A stretch of DNA of 64,000 nucleotides from Sulfitobacter noctilucicola. Lineage in GTDB: Bacteria > Pseudomonadota > Alphaproteobacteria > Rhodobacterales > Rhodobacteraceae. The position numbers were made by a program, and so were the translations under genes. Shown in pieces: positions 45,305 through 53,388 of this stretch. How positions within the stretch are numbered: position 1 is the stretch's first letter; each line of letters begins with the position of its first letter. Below the pieces are notes generated by a model. It did no database searches. It worked only from the letters and a program-made list of their open reading frames with translations, and was not told the origin of the DNA. Location: positions 744,001-808,000 of the forward strand of contig NZ_JASD01000008.1 of the NCBI RefSeq assembly GCF_000622385.1, in the 5' to 3' direction.

Positions 45305-46423
45305 ATGAAAACAGATGCAGTGCCACAAAGACGCGTTCATACGAAGGTATCGGATAGCACTCTGCATCTGACGGGCGCTTTGCTGATAGACACCGTATCC
45401 GTCGTGGATTTTCCGGTGTCTGCTGAGTTTACCGTTATAGATATTGGCGAGTTGTCGCACATGGACACCGCCGGTGCATGGTTTCTTCTGGACTGCCAGC
45501 GGCGTGCGGCGGTTGACGATGCGCTGCCAGAAATCACCGGCGCCAGTCCCGCGCAGGCGCAGCTTATAGATACCGTATCACAAAACATGCCACCCGAGGA
45601 TGCATCGGTCGGCAAAACAATGAGCATCAACGACCATCTGGAAGCCTTCGGTCAGAAGATCGTGCGAGGCCTGCGTATGGTGGTCGAGCTGGTTTCGTTT
45701 CTGGGTCAGGTCATCGCGACGCTGGGTGGCATCCTGCGCCACCCGACACGCCTGCGGCTCACATCGGTTGTTCATCACTGTCAGGAAATCGGGCTAAGCG
45801 CAGTTCCGATTGTGGCGCTTATGGCATTTCTGATCGGGGTGGTTCTGGCCTTTCAAGGGTCGGCACAATTGCGTCAGTTCGGGGCCGAGGTTTTTGTGGT
45901 CGACCTTATCGCCATTTCGATCCTGCGCGAACTGGGCATCTTGCTAACTTCGATCATCGTTGCGGGGCGTTCGGGATCGGCGTTTACGGCGGCAATCGGG
46001 TCTATGAAAATGCGCGAAGAAATCGACGCTATGCGGACGCTCGGCCTTGATCCGGTGACGATCCTGGTGGTGCCGCGCGTACTAGCGCTGATGCTGATGC
46101 TACCCGCATTGGGATTTATTGCGGATATGTCCGGTCTGATCGGCGGGGCGTTAATGTCGTGGATAGAGCTCGGTGTCTCACCTGCGGTATTTCAGACAAG
46201 GCTCGTCAGCAACACGGACGTCTGGCATTTCGGGGTCGGCATGATCAAGGCACCGTTCTTTGCCCTGATTATCGGGATCATCGGCTGCTACAAAGGGATG
46301 CAAGTCGGCGGCAATGCGGAATCGCTGGGCCGGATGACATCGGCGTCTGTGGTGCTTTCCATTTTTATGGTCATTGTGATGGACGCGCTGTTTTCAATCT
46401 TTTTCGCGATTGTGGGGATATGA
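45305..46423 (+). CDS. MlaE-family lipid ABC transporter permease with N-terminal STAS domain
   Basis: 372 residues. The first about 95 residues form a STAS domain (MDTAGAWFLLDCQRRA, the MlaB-type site). The MlaE permease follows (IVALMAFLIGVVLAFQGSAQL, IVAGRSGSAFTAAIGSMKM, EEIDAMRTLGLDP). So MlaB is fused to MlaE here. It is the inner-membrane permease of an MCE/Mla-type system that moves phospholipids between membranes. It overlaps the ATPase gene by 4 bp. Confidence 0.93.
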   Translation: MKTDAVPQRRVHTKVSDSTLHLTGALLIDTVSVVDFPVSAEFTVIDIGELSHMDTAGAWFLLDCQRRAAVDDALPEITGASPAQAQLIDTVSQNMPPEDASVGKTMSINDHLEAFGQKIVRGLRMVVELVSFLGQVIATLGGILRHPTRLRLTSVVHHCQEIGLSAVPIVALMAFLIGVVLAFQGSAQLRQFGAEVFVVDLIAISILRELGILLTSIIVAGRSGSAFTAAIGSMKMREEIDAMRTLGLDPVTILVVPRVLALMLMLPALGFIADMSGLIGGALMSWIELGVSPAVFQTRLVSNTDVWHFGVGMIKAPFFALIIGIIGCYKGMQVGGNAESLGRMTSASVVLSIFMVIVMDALFSIFFAIVGI

Positions 46424-47214
46424 TGGAGGAGGTGTCTGATCCGATCATCCGCGTACGCGGCCTTGTCACGCGGTTCGGGACACATACCGTGCATGACGGG
46501 CTTGATCTGGATGTGCGACGCGGCGAAATCATCGGCGTGGTCGGTGGATCAGGCACGGGCAAATCTGTTTTACTGCGTGCAATTGTGGGGCTGCTGGAAC
46601 CCAACGCCGGACAGATCGAGGTGTTCGGGGAGAGTGTACGCGCAACGTCGGATGCCCAATACCGCGCGCTGCGCCGTCGCTGGGGCGTTATGTTTCAGGA
46701 CGGCGCGCTCTTTTCTTCGCTCACCGTTCGGCAAAACGTCGAAGCCCCGATGCGTGAGCAACTTGCGTTGGACGACGAACTGCGTGAGACGCTCGCAGGG
46801 ATAAAGGTCCGCATGGTCGGCCTCCCGGAAAACGCGATGGAGAAATATCCCTCCGAGCTGTCTGGCGGCATGCGCAAACGTGCCGGATTTGCCCGCGCTA
46901 TCGCGATGGATCCCGAAATTGTCTTTCTGGACGAACCGACCGCAGGGCTTGATCCGATTGGTGCCGCTGCCTTCGACACCCTGATCAAACAATTGCAGGC
47001 CGCACTTGGCCTGACGGTCTTTCTGGTTACTCATGATCTGGACAGTCTGCATGCGATCTGTGACAGGATCGCGGTATTGGCCGACCGCAAAGTGCTTGCT
47101 GTCGGAACCATGGAGGAGATGCTGCAGGTGGATCACCCTTGGGTGCATGAGTACTTTCACGGGCCACGCGCACGCGCCGCTTTGTCGTCTGCGCAAAAAG
47201 AGGGGGCCGCGTAG
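46420..47214 (+). CDS. MlaF-like ABC transporter ATP-binding protein
   Basis: 264 residues from the ATG at 46420, inside the permease stop. Walker A VGGSGTGKSVLLRAI, signature LSGGMRKRAGFARAI, Walker B IVFLDEPTAGLDP. It energises the Mla-type lipid transporter. Its stop (TAG) shares one base with the GTG start of the mlaD-like gene. Confidence 0.94.
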   Translation: MMEEVSDPIIRVRGLVTRFGTHTVHDGLDLDVRRGEIIGVVGGSGTGKSVLLRAIVGLLEPNAGQIEVFGESVRATSDAQYRALRRRWGVMFQDGALFSSLTVRQNVEAPMREQLALDDELRETLAGIKVRMVGLPENAMEKYPSELSGGMRKRAGFARAIAMDPEIVFLDEPTAGLDPIGAAAFDTLIKQLQAALGLTVFLVTHDLDSLHAICDRIAVLADRKVLAVGTMEEMLQVDHPWVHEYFHGPRARAALSSAQKEGAA

Positions 47215-48920
47215 TGGAAACGCGTGCAAACTATATCCTGATCGGCGTCTTCGCACTGCTAAGCATTCTGGGCACGCTGGCCTTTTTCATCTGGCTCGCA
47301 AGCGTGCAGATCAACAAACAGTACCAGACTTACGGCATTCTGTTTGAAGATGTGTCCGGCCTTGATCCGTCTGGTGATGTTTTGTTCAACGGGATATCCG
47401 TGGGCAAGGTCATTGGCCTGCGCATCGCACCGCAAGATCCCTCCAAGGTATTTACGACCATCGAGGTCGAAACAGAGGTGCCGGTAAGATCCGATACGAC
47501 CGCACAACTCCAATCCCAAGGCGTTACAGGTGTGGCCTATATTTCGCTGTCCGGCGGCACACCCGAAGCACCCCCGCTGGTTGCCGATGCCGAAGGTTGG
47601 CGGATCATCCCGTCCCGCCGGTCGACCATTCAGACCCTCGTGCAGGATGCACCCGACCTGCTGGCCGAAGCGACCGTTTTGCTGGAGCAGTTTCAAGCGC
47701 TGACCGGCCCCGAAAATCAGGCCCACGTGACCCGCATCCTAAGCAATCTTGATGCTTCGTCAGGGAATTTGGATCAGGCGCTGAATGATTTCTCCGATAT
47801 CACCGGCACAGTGCGCGAAGCGACGGCCCAGATCACGCTTTTCACCGAACGCCTCGATAGTATCGGTGCCGCCGTGGTCACAACGCTTGAACAGTCCGAT
47901 GGTACCCTCTCCGCGGCCACCACAACATTTGAGACCGCGAACACGGCACTGAATGACGCGCTTGGGGTGATCCAGAGCGTCGGAGGGACCTTTGACCAGG
48001 CGAAACTGATCCTTGAGGAACAAGTGCCCGAAATCCTCGCGCAGGTCTCGCAGATCGGCACCCAGACAACAGCCGCAATTGCAGATCTGCAGGACCGTTC
48101 CGGCACCACGCTGGACGGATTCGCGGATACCGCGGAGCTGCTCAATTCGCGACTGACCGAACTTGAGACGACATTGAGGGAAGCCAACACCGCCTTCGTC
48201 GCTGTGACCGAGGCCTCCGACAGTTTTGACGCGCTTGTAGATGGCGATGGCACGCTTCTGGTGGCAGAAGCCCGCGTTGTGTTGGGTGACACCAAAGAGG
48301 CGCTCGCGACGGTGCAGGATGTGATGCTGCAAGATGTACCCGCCATTATGACGGATATACGCGCTGGTGTTACCACCGCACGACAGGCCGTGGACAATGT
48401 AGCAACCAGCCTGACCACCCATCTTGATCCGATGGCGCAGGACGCGCAGGAGGCAATCAGCTCCGCAAATGCGCTTTTCGTCAAAGCGCAAAGCAGTCTG
48501 GGAACGTTGGACAGGACCCTCGAAGTAGCTGAGGGTGCCTTGGGCTCTGCACAGACGACATTTGATGGAGCGTCCGATGTCCTGAACACCGATCTTGCCC
48601 CGATGATGACAGACATCCGCGCGGCATCAGAGCAGATTGCCTTGGCGATCACAGATGTCAGCAAGGACATGCCCGCGATAACTAGTGACCTGCGCGCGCT
48701 TATTGCCCGCAGCGATGCCGTTGTCCGTAGTGTTCAGGCCACCGTTTCACAAAGTGCGCCGGGCATCAGCGGGTTTGCAGGTAAAGGATTGCCTGAACTG
48801 ACCAGCCTTGCCAGCGAGGCGCGGTCGCTTGTGAGAACCTTGGGCGATCTTGTGCGGCGTATAGAACGCGACCCCGCGCGGTTCATTCTTGATGGCCGCG
48901 TTCCGGAATACAGGAGATGA
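47214..48920 (+). CDS. MlaD/MCE-family lipid transport protein, long form
   Basis: 568 residues from a GTG at 47214. An N-terminal anchor helix (residues 7-29) and one MCE domain (about 38-115; GDVLFNGISVGKVIGLRI) are followed by some 400 residues of Ala/Thr/Asp/Leu-rich helix with heptad-like repeats. E. coli MlaD ends soon after its MCE domain. The long helical tail resembles PqiB/LetB or actinobacterial Mce proteins and could build a tunnel or bridge across the periplasm. It binds lipid as a hexamer in known relatives. Confidence 0.92.
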   Translation: METRANYILIGVFALLSILGTLAFFIWLASVQINKQYQTYGILFEDVSGLDPSGDVLFNGISVGKVIGLRIAPQDPSKVFTTIEVETEVPVRSDTTAQLQSQGVTGVAYISLSGGTPEAPPLVADAEGWRIIPSRRSTIQTLVQDAPDLLAEATVLLEQFQALTGPENQAHVTRILSNLDASSGNLDQALNDFSDITGTVREATAQITLFTERLDSIGAAVVTTLEQSDGTLSAATTTFETANTALNDALGVIQSVGGTFDQAKLILEEQVPEILAQVSQIGTQTTAAIADLQDRSGTTLDGFADTAELLNSRLTELETTLREANTAFVAVTEASDSFDALVDGDGTLLVAEARVVLGDTKEALATVQDVMLQDVPAIMTDIRAGVTTARQAVDNVATSLTTHLDPMAQDAQEAISSANALFVKAQSSLGTLDRTLEVAEGALGSAQTTFDGASDVLNTDLAPMMTDIRAASEQIALAITDVSKDMPAITSDLRALIARSDAVVRSVQATVSQSAPGISGFAGKGLPELTSLASEARSLVRTLGDLVRRIERDPARFILDGRVPEYRR

Positions 48921-48924
48921 AAAA

Positions 48925-49536
48925 ATGTTCACACTAACACGTCGCAGCGCATTACTGGGTGCCGCCGCCTCTCTCAGCGGATGTAGCGCAATCAGTACGC
49001 TGAATGCTGCGACCGAGGCGTTGGATACCTACGATCTGCGACCTGTGGCCGGCTCAACATCCGGTCCGCGCCGCGCCCGCACCTTGCTGGTCGCCCGCCC
49101 TCAGGCTCCTGCGACGCTTTCAACCGACAGGATTCTTGTCCGCTCCGATGCCGCTTCTATCAGCTATCTACCTGATGCACGCTGGACCGATGAATTGCCT
49201 GAGGTCATTCAATCGTTGCTGATCCTCAGTATCAGCGCCACAGGCCGCGTAAGCTATGTGGGCCGCACCGATGCGGGGCCGGTTCCGGATAAGGCGTTGC
49301 TTGTGCGCATTGACGCATTCGACGTGAGCGTCGCTGCCGATGGTCGCTTCATGGCGCAGGTCGATATGGATCTTACCGTTGTAAATGATCAGGACCAGCG
49401 CATTATCGCATCCCGCCGTTTCTTGCAGACAGCGCAGGCGTCAAACGACACACCCGCCGAAATCGTCGCAGCGTTCCAGCGGGTGATAGAAGACGTCCTG
49501 CCAACCATGTCGGACTGGACATTGCGTCAGGTCTGA
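48925..49536 (+). CDS. ABC-type transport auxiliary lipoprotein (PqiC-like)
   Basis: 203 residues from the ATG at 48925 (AGGAGA site upstream). It has a lipobox-type signal peptide (ALLGAAASLSGCSA) and an ABC_trans_aux/PqiC-type domain, with YDLRPVAG near the N-terminus and ISYLPDARWTDELPEVIQSLL. It is probably an outer-membrane-anchored partner receiving lipid from the MlaD-like protein. Last gene of the mla operon; no MlaC homologue is present. Confidence 0.9.
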   Translation: MFTLTRRSALLGAAASLSGCSAISTLNAATEALDTYDLRPVAGSTSGPRRARTLLVARPQAPATLSTDRILVRSDAASISYLPDARWTDELPEVIQSLLILSISATGRVSYVGRTDAGPVPDKALLVRIDAFDVSVAADGRFMAQVDMDLTVVNDQDQRIIASRRFLQTAQASNDTPAEIVAAFQRVIEDVLPTMSDWTLRQV

Positions 49537-49546
49537 ACTGCAACCG

Positions 49547-50893
49547 TTAAGCGGCAGCCAAACCTGCATCGACCGCAGACAACAGAATATTCGCGTCATT
49601 CTCTGTCAAAACAAGCGGCGGAGACAGGATAAGGTTCGGGCCTGAAATGCGTATCATTGCACCGTTCTGATAGGCAGCTTCCTGCACGCGTGATCCGGCA
49701 TCACCGTCGATCGGCTTCTTGGTCGCACGGTCCGAAACCATCTCGATCGCGGTCATCAATCCGTGTCCGCCCCGCACATCGCCGACAATGTCGTGCTTCT
49801 CCATCAGCTTCAGGCATCCCTCATAGATCTGGGTACCACGCGCCGCGGCGTTGGTTATCACGTTCAAGCGCTTCGTCTCTGCAAGGCAAGCCAGCGCCGC
49901 CGCCGCGCCAACGGGGTGACCGGAGTAAGTATAGCCATGCGCGATCTTGGCAGCCGGATTGTTTTCAAACACCTCAACCATCCTTTCACCCAGCATCACG
50001 GCACCGAAAGGGAAGAACCCGTTCGTAATCGCCTTAGCCGTTGCCATCATGTCAGGCTGGATTCCCCAAAGCCGCGCGCCGGACCAAGCGCCGGTACGAC
50101 CATAGGCGGTGATGACCTCATCCGTGATAAGCAGAATGCCATGCCGGTTGCAGATTTCCTGAACCATCGGCGCGAAGGATTCATGCGGGGGGATAACGCC
50201 ACCAGCCCCCAGAATCGGTTCCATAATCATCGCGGCAATCGTGTTTGGCCCCTGAAAGGCGATTTCATCTTCCAATGCCGCCACACAAAGCTGTGCAAGC
50301 TTGGCCGGATCCGTCTCGTTGAACGGATTGCGATAGGTGTAGGGCGCGGGAATGTGATAGCAGCCGGGCAGCAACGGCTCGTACGCATTGCGGAAATTTG
50401 CGTTCCCGTTAACCGAAGCACAGCCGATGTGTGTGCCGTGATACCCTTTCTTGAGGCTGAGGAACTTGGTCCTTCCCGCTTCTCCGCGCAGCTTGTGATA
50501 CTGGCGCGCCAGACGCAGGGACGTCTCGACCGAATCTGATCCACCGGAGGTAAAGAACGCACGGCTCATCCCGTCAGGTGCGAAGAATTCACTTAGCTCA
50601 TACGAGAGTTCAATCGCCGCATCATTGGATGTGCCGCGGAAAGTGGAATAATAGGGCAGTTTTTCAAGCTGCGCCGTTATCGCCTCTTTTACAGGGGTGC
50701 AGGAATAACCAAGATTGACATTCCACAATCCCCCGACCCCGTCCACCACACGGTGCCCGTCGATGTCGGTGATAGAAACACCGTCCGAGCCTGTTATGAT
50801 CTTTGGCGGTTGCGCGATGCTGTCCTGTGGCGACGTCATCGGGTGCCACATCAGGCGGGCATTGTTTTCCTTCAGGAAGTTCGAATCTTTCAT
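49547..50893 (-). CDS. Class III (omega-type) aminotransferase
   Basis: 448 residues from the ATG at 50893; the longer frame adds 15 residues. It is a PLP-dependent class III aminotransferase: FTSGGSDSVETSLRLARQYH, the cofactor Asp in LLITDEVITAYGRTG, and the Schiff-base Lys in TAKAITNGFFPFGAVML. Family members move amino groups from terminal amines or omega-amino acids, often to pyruvate. Downstream of and overlapping (4 bp) the iclR gene. Close to an aromatic amino acid decarboxylase and an aldehyde dehydrogenase, so amine-to-aldehyde conversion is a plausible job. Confidence 0.88.
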   Translation of the reverse strand: MKDSNFLKENNARLMWHPMTSPQDSIAQPPKIITGSDGVSITDIDGHRVVDGVGGLWNVNLGYSCTPVKEAITAQLEKLPYYSTFRGTSNDAAIELSYELSEFFAPDGMSRAFFTSGGSDSVETSLRLARQYHKLRGEAGRTKFLSLKKGYHGTHIGCASVNGNANFRNAYEPLLPGCYHIPAPYTYRNPFNETDPAKLAQLCVAALEDEIAFQGPNTIAAMIMEPILGAGGVIPPHESFAPMVQEICNRHGILLITDEVITAYGRTGAWSGARLWGIQPDMMATAKAITNGFFPFGAVMLGERMVEVFENNPAAKIAHGYTYSGHPVGAAAALACLAETKRLNVITNAAARGTQIYEGCLKLMEKHDIVGDVRGGHGLMTAIEMVSDRATKKPIDGDAGSRVQEAAYQNGAMIRISGPNLILSPPLVLTENDANILLSAVDAGLAAA

Positions 50894-51699
50894 GATGTGC
50901 TTTCCAATTCGTGCAGGCGTGAGACAGATTTTGCCCATGCGGCTTCGATGTGGGCAGGAACAGTCCCGCCCCAGTTATGGGTGAGCGCGCGCGCGGCCAC
51001 TATCAATTCGGCTTTGATGACGCGCTCAAGTTCAGCGGAGAAACGGGACGCTACACTGGCCACGGCGACGGTCCCGGCAAGCGCACCGGTATGGTCGAAA
51101 ATCGGAGCGGCGATGCCCTGAATCTCGTCCTCATAGCTGCGGTTCGCCTGCGCAAATCCGGTTTCGCGCACAGTGTCGAGCGAAGCTTCGATATCCGATT
51201 TCGACGTGAGCGTGGACGCGGTGAAACTCTCCATCCGCTTCAAAGCCGCCTCAAGCAGATCGTCACCGCCAAACGCGAGGGCGCATAATCCTGATGCCGT
51301 CGCATGAAGCGGGAAAGTGTTGATGTCCAGAACGGCACGTGTCGCGTGGCGAGGTGATTCACAATCGCATAACCCGTAGACAGTCGTGCCCGATAAAACC
51401 GCTACATGCGATGTCTCACCAGTCGCATCAGCCAAAACAGACAAAACCGATTTCGCCGACTCTTTGCGTGGCACCGTGGCTTCGCGCACTTGCGCCAAAT
51501 GCATCACCGCCGGTCCTAACCGGTAATGTTTGGTGGCAGGATTCTGTTCAATAAATCCAGCTTCTTCAAGGGCCTGCAGGTGGCGGTAGGTTGTGGCTTT
51601 ATCCCGCTTTGCGATGCGACACAGCTGTGACAACCCGATCTCCGGCCGCTGGACAGAAAAGTGGGAAAGCAACGCAAGGGCCTTGGAAGCTGAGGACAT
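50890..51699 (-). CDS. IclR-family transcriptional regulator
   Basis: 269 residues. An N-terminal winged HTH (LALLSHFSVQRPEIGLSQL, then KATTYRHLQALEEAGFIE) is followed by the IclR effector domain (VLDINTFPLHATASGLCALAF, QGIAAPIFDHTGALAGTVAV). Divergent from the TTT transporter operon and co-transcribed with the aminotransferase. It most likely controls both in response to the transported or degraded compound. Confidence 0.92.
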   Translation of the reverse strand: MSSASKALALLSHFSVQRPEIGLSQLCRIAKRDKATTYRHLQALEEAGFIEQNPATKHYRLGPAVMHLAQVREATVPRKESAKSVLSVLADATGETSHVAVLSGTTVYGLCDCESPRHATRAVLDINTFPLHATASGLCALAFGGDDLLEAALKRMESFTASTLTSKSDIEASLDTVRETGFAQANRSYEDEIQGIAAPIFDHTGALAGTVAVASVASRFSAELERVIKAELIVAARALTHNWGGTVPAHIEAAWAKSVSRLHELESTS

Positions 51700-51778
51700 T
51701 CAGACAGTCTCATTCGTTCTACTGATAAAAAAGTTTGACACATGGTATTTAACAAGGCAACCTTTTTTACAAAACAAT

Positions 51779-51795
51779 GGTTCGATATATGAACC
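51779..51795. promoter_or_regulatory. Inverted repeat, candidate IclR-type operator
   Basis: GGTTC-GATATAT-GAACC lies 18 bp before the tctC ATG, between the divergent iclR and tctC genes. A TTGACA at 51735-51740 with poor -10 spacing is nearby. Confidence 0.45.
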
Positions 51796-51812
51796 GATTA
51801 AGGGAGAACGAA

Positions 51813-52757
51813 ATGTCCAGGTTTAAGACATCAGCAGGTGCCCTCGCGCTCGCCATCGCAACAATCGCAGGTCCGGCGCTTGCCGAGTATCCAGAGAAAC
51901 CGGTCGAGTTTGTCGTGCCGTGGCCTCCGGGTGATCTAGAAGACGTGCTGACCCGCATGATTGCTGAGGATTTCGCCACCGCGTACGACGTGCCAACTGC
52001 CGTTGTGAACAAGCCCGGCGGTGGCGGTGGCCCGTTCCCCGGTGCCATCGAAGTCGCCACAGCGCCCGCTGATGGCTACACCGTAGGATCGTTCATCATC
52101 GCGATTCCCGTGGTTGGTCCACAGATCGGCATTCCCGAGCTGAACCCTGACCCGTTCATTCCGCTTGGCAACTTTCTGACCTATCCGTTTGTAATCGCCG
52201 CAGGTGCCAACGCGCCTTATGACGACATCAACGGTCTGGCAGCCTATGCGAAAGAAAACGACGTGGTGCTTGGCCACTTTGGAGCACCGTTGGTCCCCAC
52301 TCAGGTTACTTTCGGTTTGGCGAAAGAACTGGGGTTTGCCTATGCATCTGATGCTGCGTTCGACGCGCTCGATTGCAACACGCTGGCTTCTGGCGATGTG
52401 GATGTCATCAACACCACACTCCAACTGATCCTGCCCTGCCTCGACAGCGTCAAGGTTCTGGCCTCCATTGGTTCAGAACGCATTCCACTGACACCTGATG
52501 CCCCGACGGTAGCCGAGCTGGCGCCCGATCTGAATGTCGCCCTTTGGAACGGCCTGTTTGTGCACAAGGATACGCCGCAGGACGTTCAGGACAAGATCAT
52601 CGCCGTGGCCCAGAAGACAGTAATGTCCGAGCGCGCCCAAGCGCTTGCAGCGGAAACAGGTGCGTCCGTTTACTGGCAGCCAGCAGCCGAGGTTGCCGAC
52701 CAGATCAAGACCGACATCGACACACTGAACGGCATCGAAACTATGCTCTCAGAGTGA
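51813..52757 (+). CDS. TTT transporter periplasmic substrate-binding protein (TctC family)
   Basis: 314 residues from the ATG at 51813 (GGGAGAA site). Sec signal peptide MSRFKTSAGALALAIATIAG...ALA, then the Bug/TctC fold opening YPEKPVEFVVPWPPGD and the NKPGGGGGPFPGAIEVA loop. It captures an organic acid in the periplasm for the TctA/TctB permease. The ligand is not predictable, but the neighbours suggest an aromatic acid or related compound. A 14 bp perfect hairpin follows the gene. Confidence 0.93.
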   Translation: MSRFKTSAGALALAIATIAGPALAEYPEKPVEFVVPWPPGDLEDVLTRMIAEDFATAYDVPTAVVNKPGGGGGPFPGAIEVATAPADGYTVGSFIIAIPVVGPQIGIPELNPDPFIPLGNFLTYPFVIAAGANAPYDDINGLAAYAKENDVVLGHFGAPLVPTQVTFGLAKELGFAYASDAAFDALDCNTLASGDVDVINTTLQLILPCLDSVKVLASIGSERIPLTPDAPTVAELAPDLNVALWNGLFVHKDTPQDVQDKIIAVAQKTVMSERAQALAAETGASVYWQPAAEVADQIKTDIDTLNGIETMLSE

Positions 52758-52769
52758 TGCAAAGCCCCC

Positions 52770-52806
52770 CATGATGCCGGACCACAATTCACGGTCCGGC
52801 ATCATG
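52770..52806 (+). terminator. Perfect hairpin between tctC and tctB
   Basis: CATGATGCCGGACC / GGTCCGGCATCATG, a perfect 14 bp stem with a 9-base loop followed by GTTTTC, 13 bp after the tctC stop. Probably a partial terminator or stabiliser giving more binding protein than permease. Confidence 0.78.
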
Positions 52807-52835
52807 GTTTTCGTGAAAACCAAGAAGGCAGCAAC

Positions 52836-53375
52836 ATGTCGCGGGTCAAAACGCTTCAGTCACTCTTCAAGCGGTACCGCCGTCCGGGCGATATCGTTTT
52901 TGCGTGGGTGGCTTTGATCCTATCAGCCTTCTTTTTGTCGCAGCTTTTCGATCAGACCGCGTGGCGCAAGGGGGCAAAACTCTTTGCGCAACCAAGGTTC
53001 TGGCCCGGCGTTGCCCTTTCCGGCATGGTTGTCTTTGCCGCGTTTCATCTGCTGGGATCCGCATTGTCAGAACGCATCTATGGGCGTTGGCGTGAGGTCT
53101 GGCTATGGATCGCTTCATTTGAATATGCAGCCTGGTTTATCGGATATGCTATGGCGGTGCCCTATACCGGCTATCTGCCGACTACGGTTTTGTTTGCAGT
53201 CATACTGACCCTGCGTGCCGGTTACCGTCGCATTCCCACCCTGATTGCGGCGGCAGTGTCAGCCGTTGTGATCGTCGTGCTGTTCAAGACGCTGCTGAAA
53301 GTGAACCTGCCTTCAGGACAGATTTACGAGGCGCTGCCGGATGGCTTGCGTCAGATCATGCTGACCTATTTCTGA
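52836..53375 (+). CDS. TTT transporter small permease subunit (TctB family)
   Basis: 179 residues with four hydrophobic segments, starting FAWVALILSAFFLSQLFDQT and including AAFHLLGSALSERIYG and the C-terminal pair, with the typical TctB terminal PSGQIYEALP. Pairs with TctA to move the TctC-bound substrate using an ion gradient. Lies between tctC (with the hairpin) and tctA. Confidence 0.9.
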   Translation: MSRVKTLQSLFKRYRRPGDIVFAWVALILSAFFLSQLFDQTAWRKGAKLFAQPRFWPGVALSGMVVFAAFHLLGSALSERIYGRWREVWLWIASFEYAAWFIGYAMAVPYTGYLPTTVLFAVILTLRAGYRRIPTLIAAAVSAVVIVVLFKTLLKVNLPSGQIYEALPDGLRQIMLTYF

Positions 53376-53388
53376 TCGGATACTGGAG

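Noticed and set aside
47774..48670. 298-codon and 243-codon minus-strand frames
   Set aside because: Shadows of the mlaD-like gene; the Ser/Val/Ala-rich low-complexity product mirrors its repeats.
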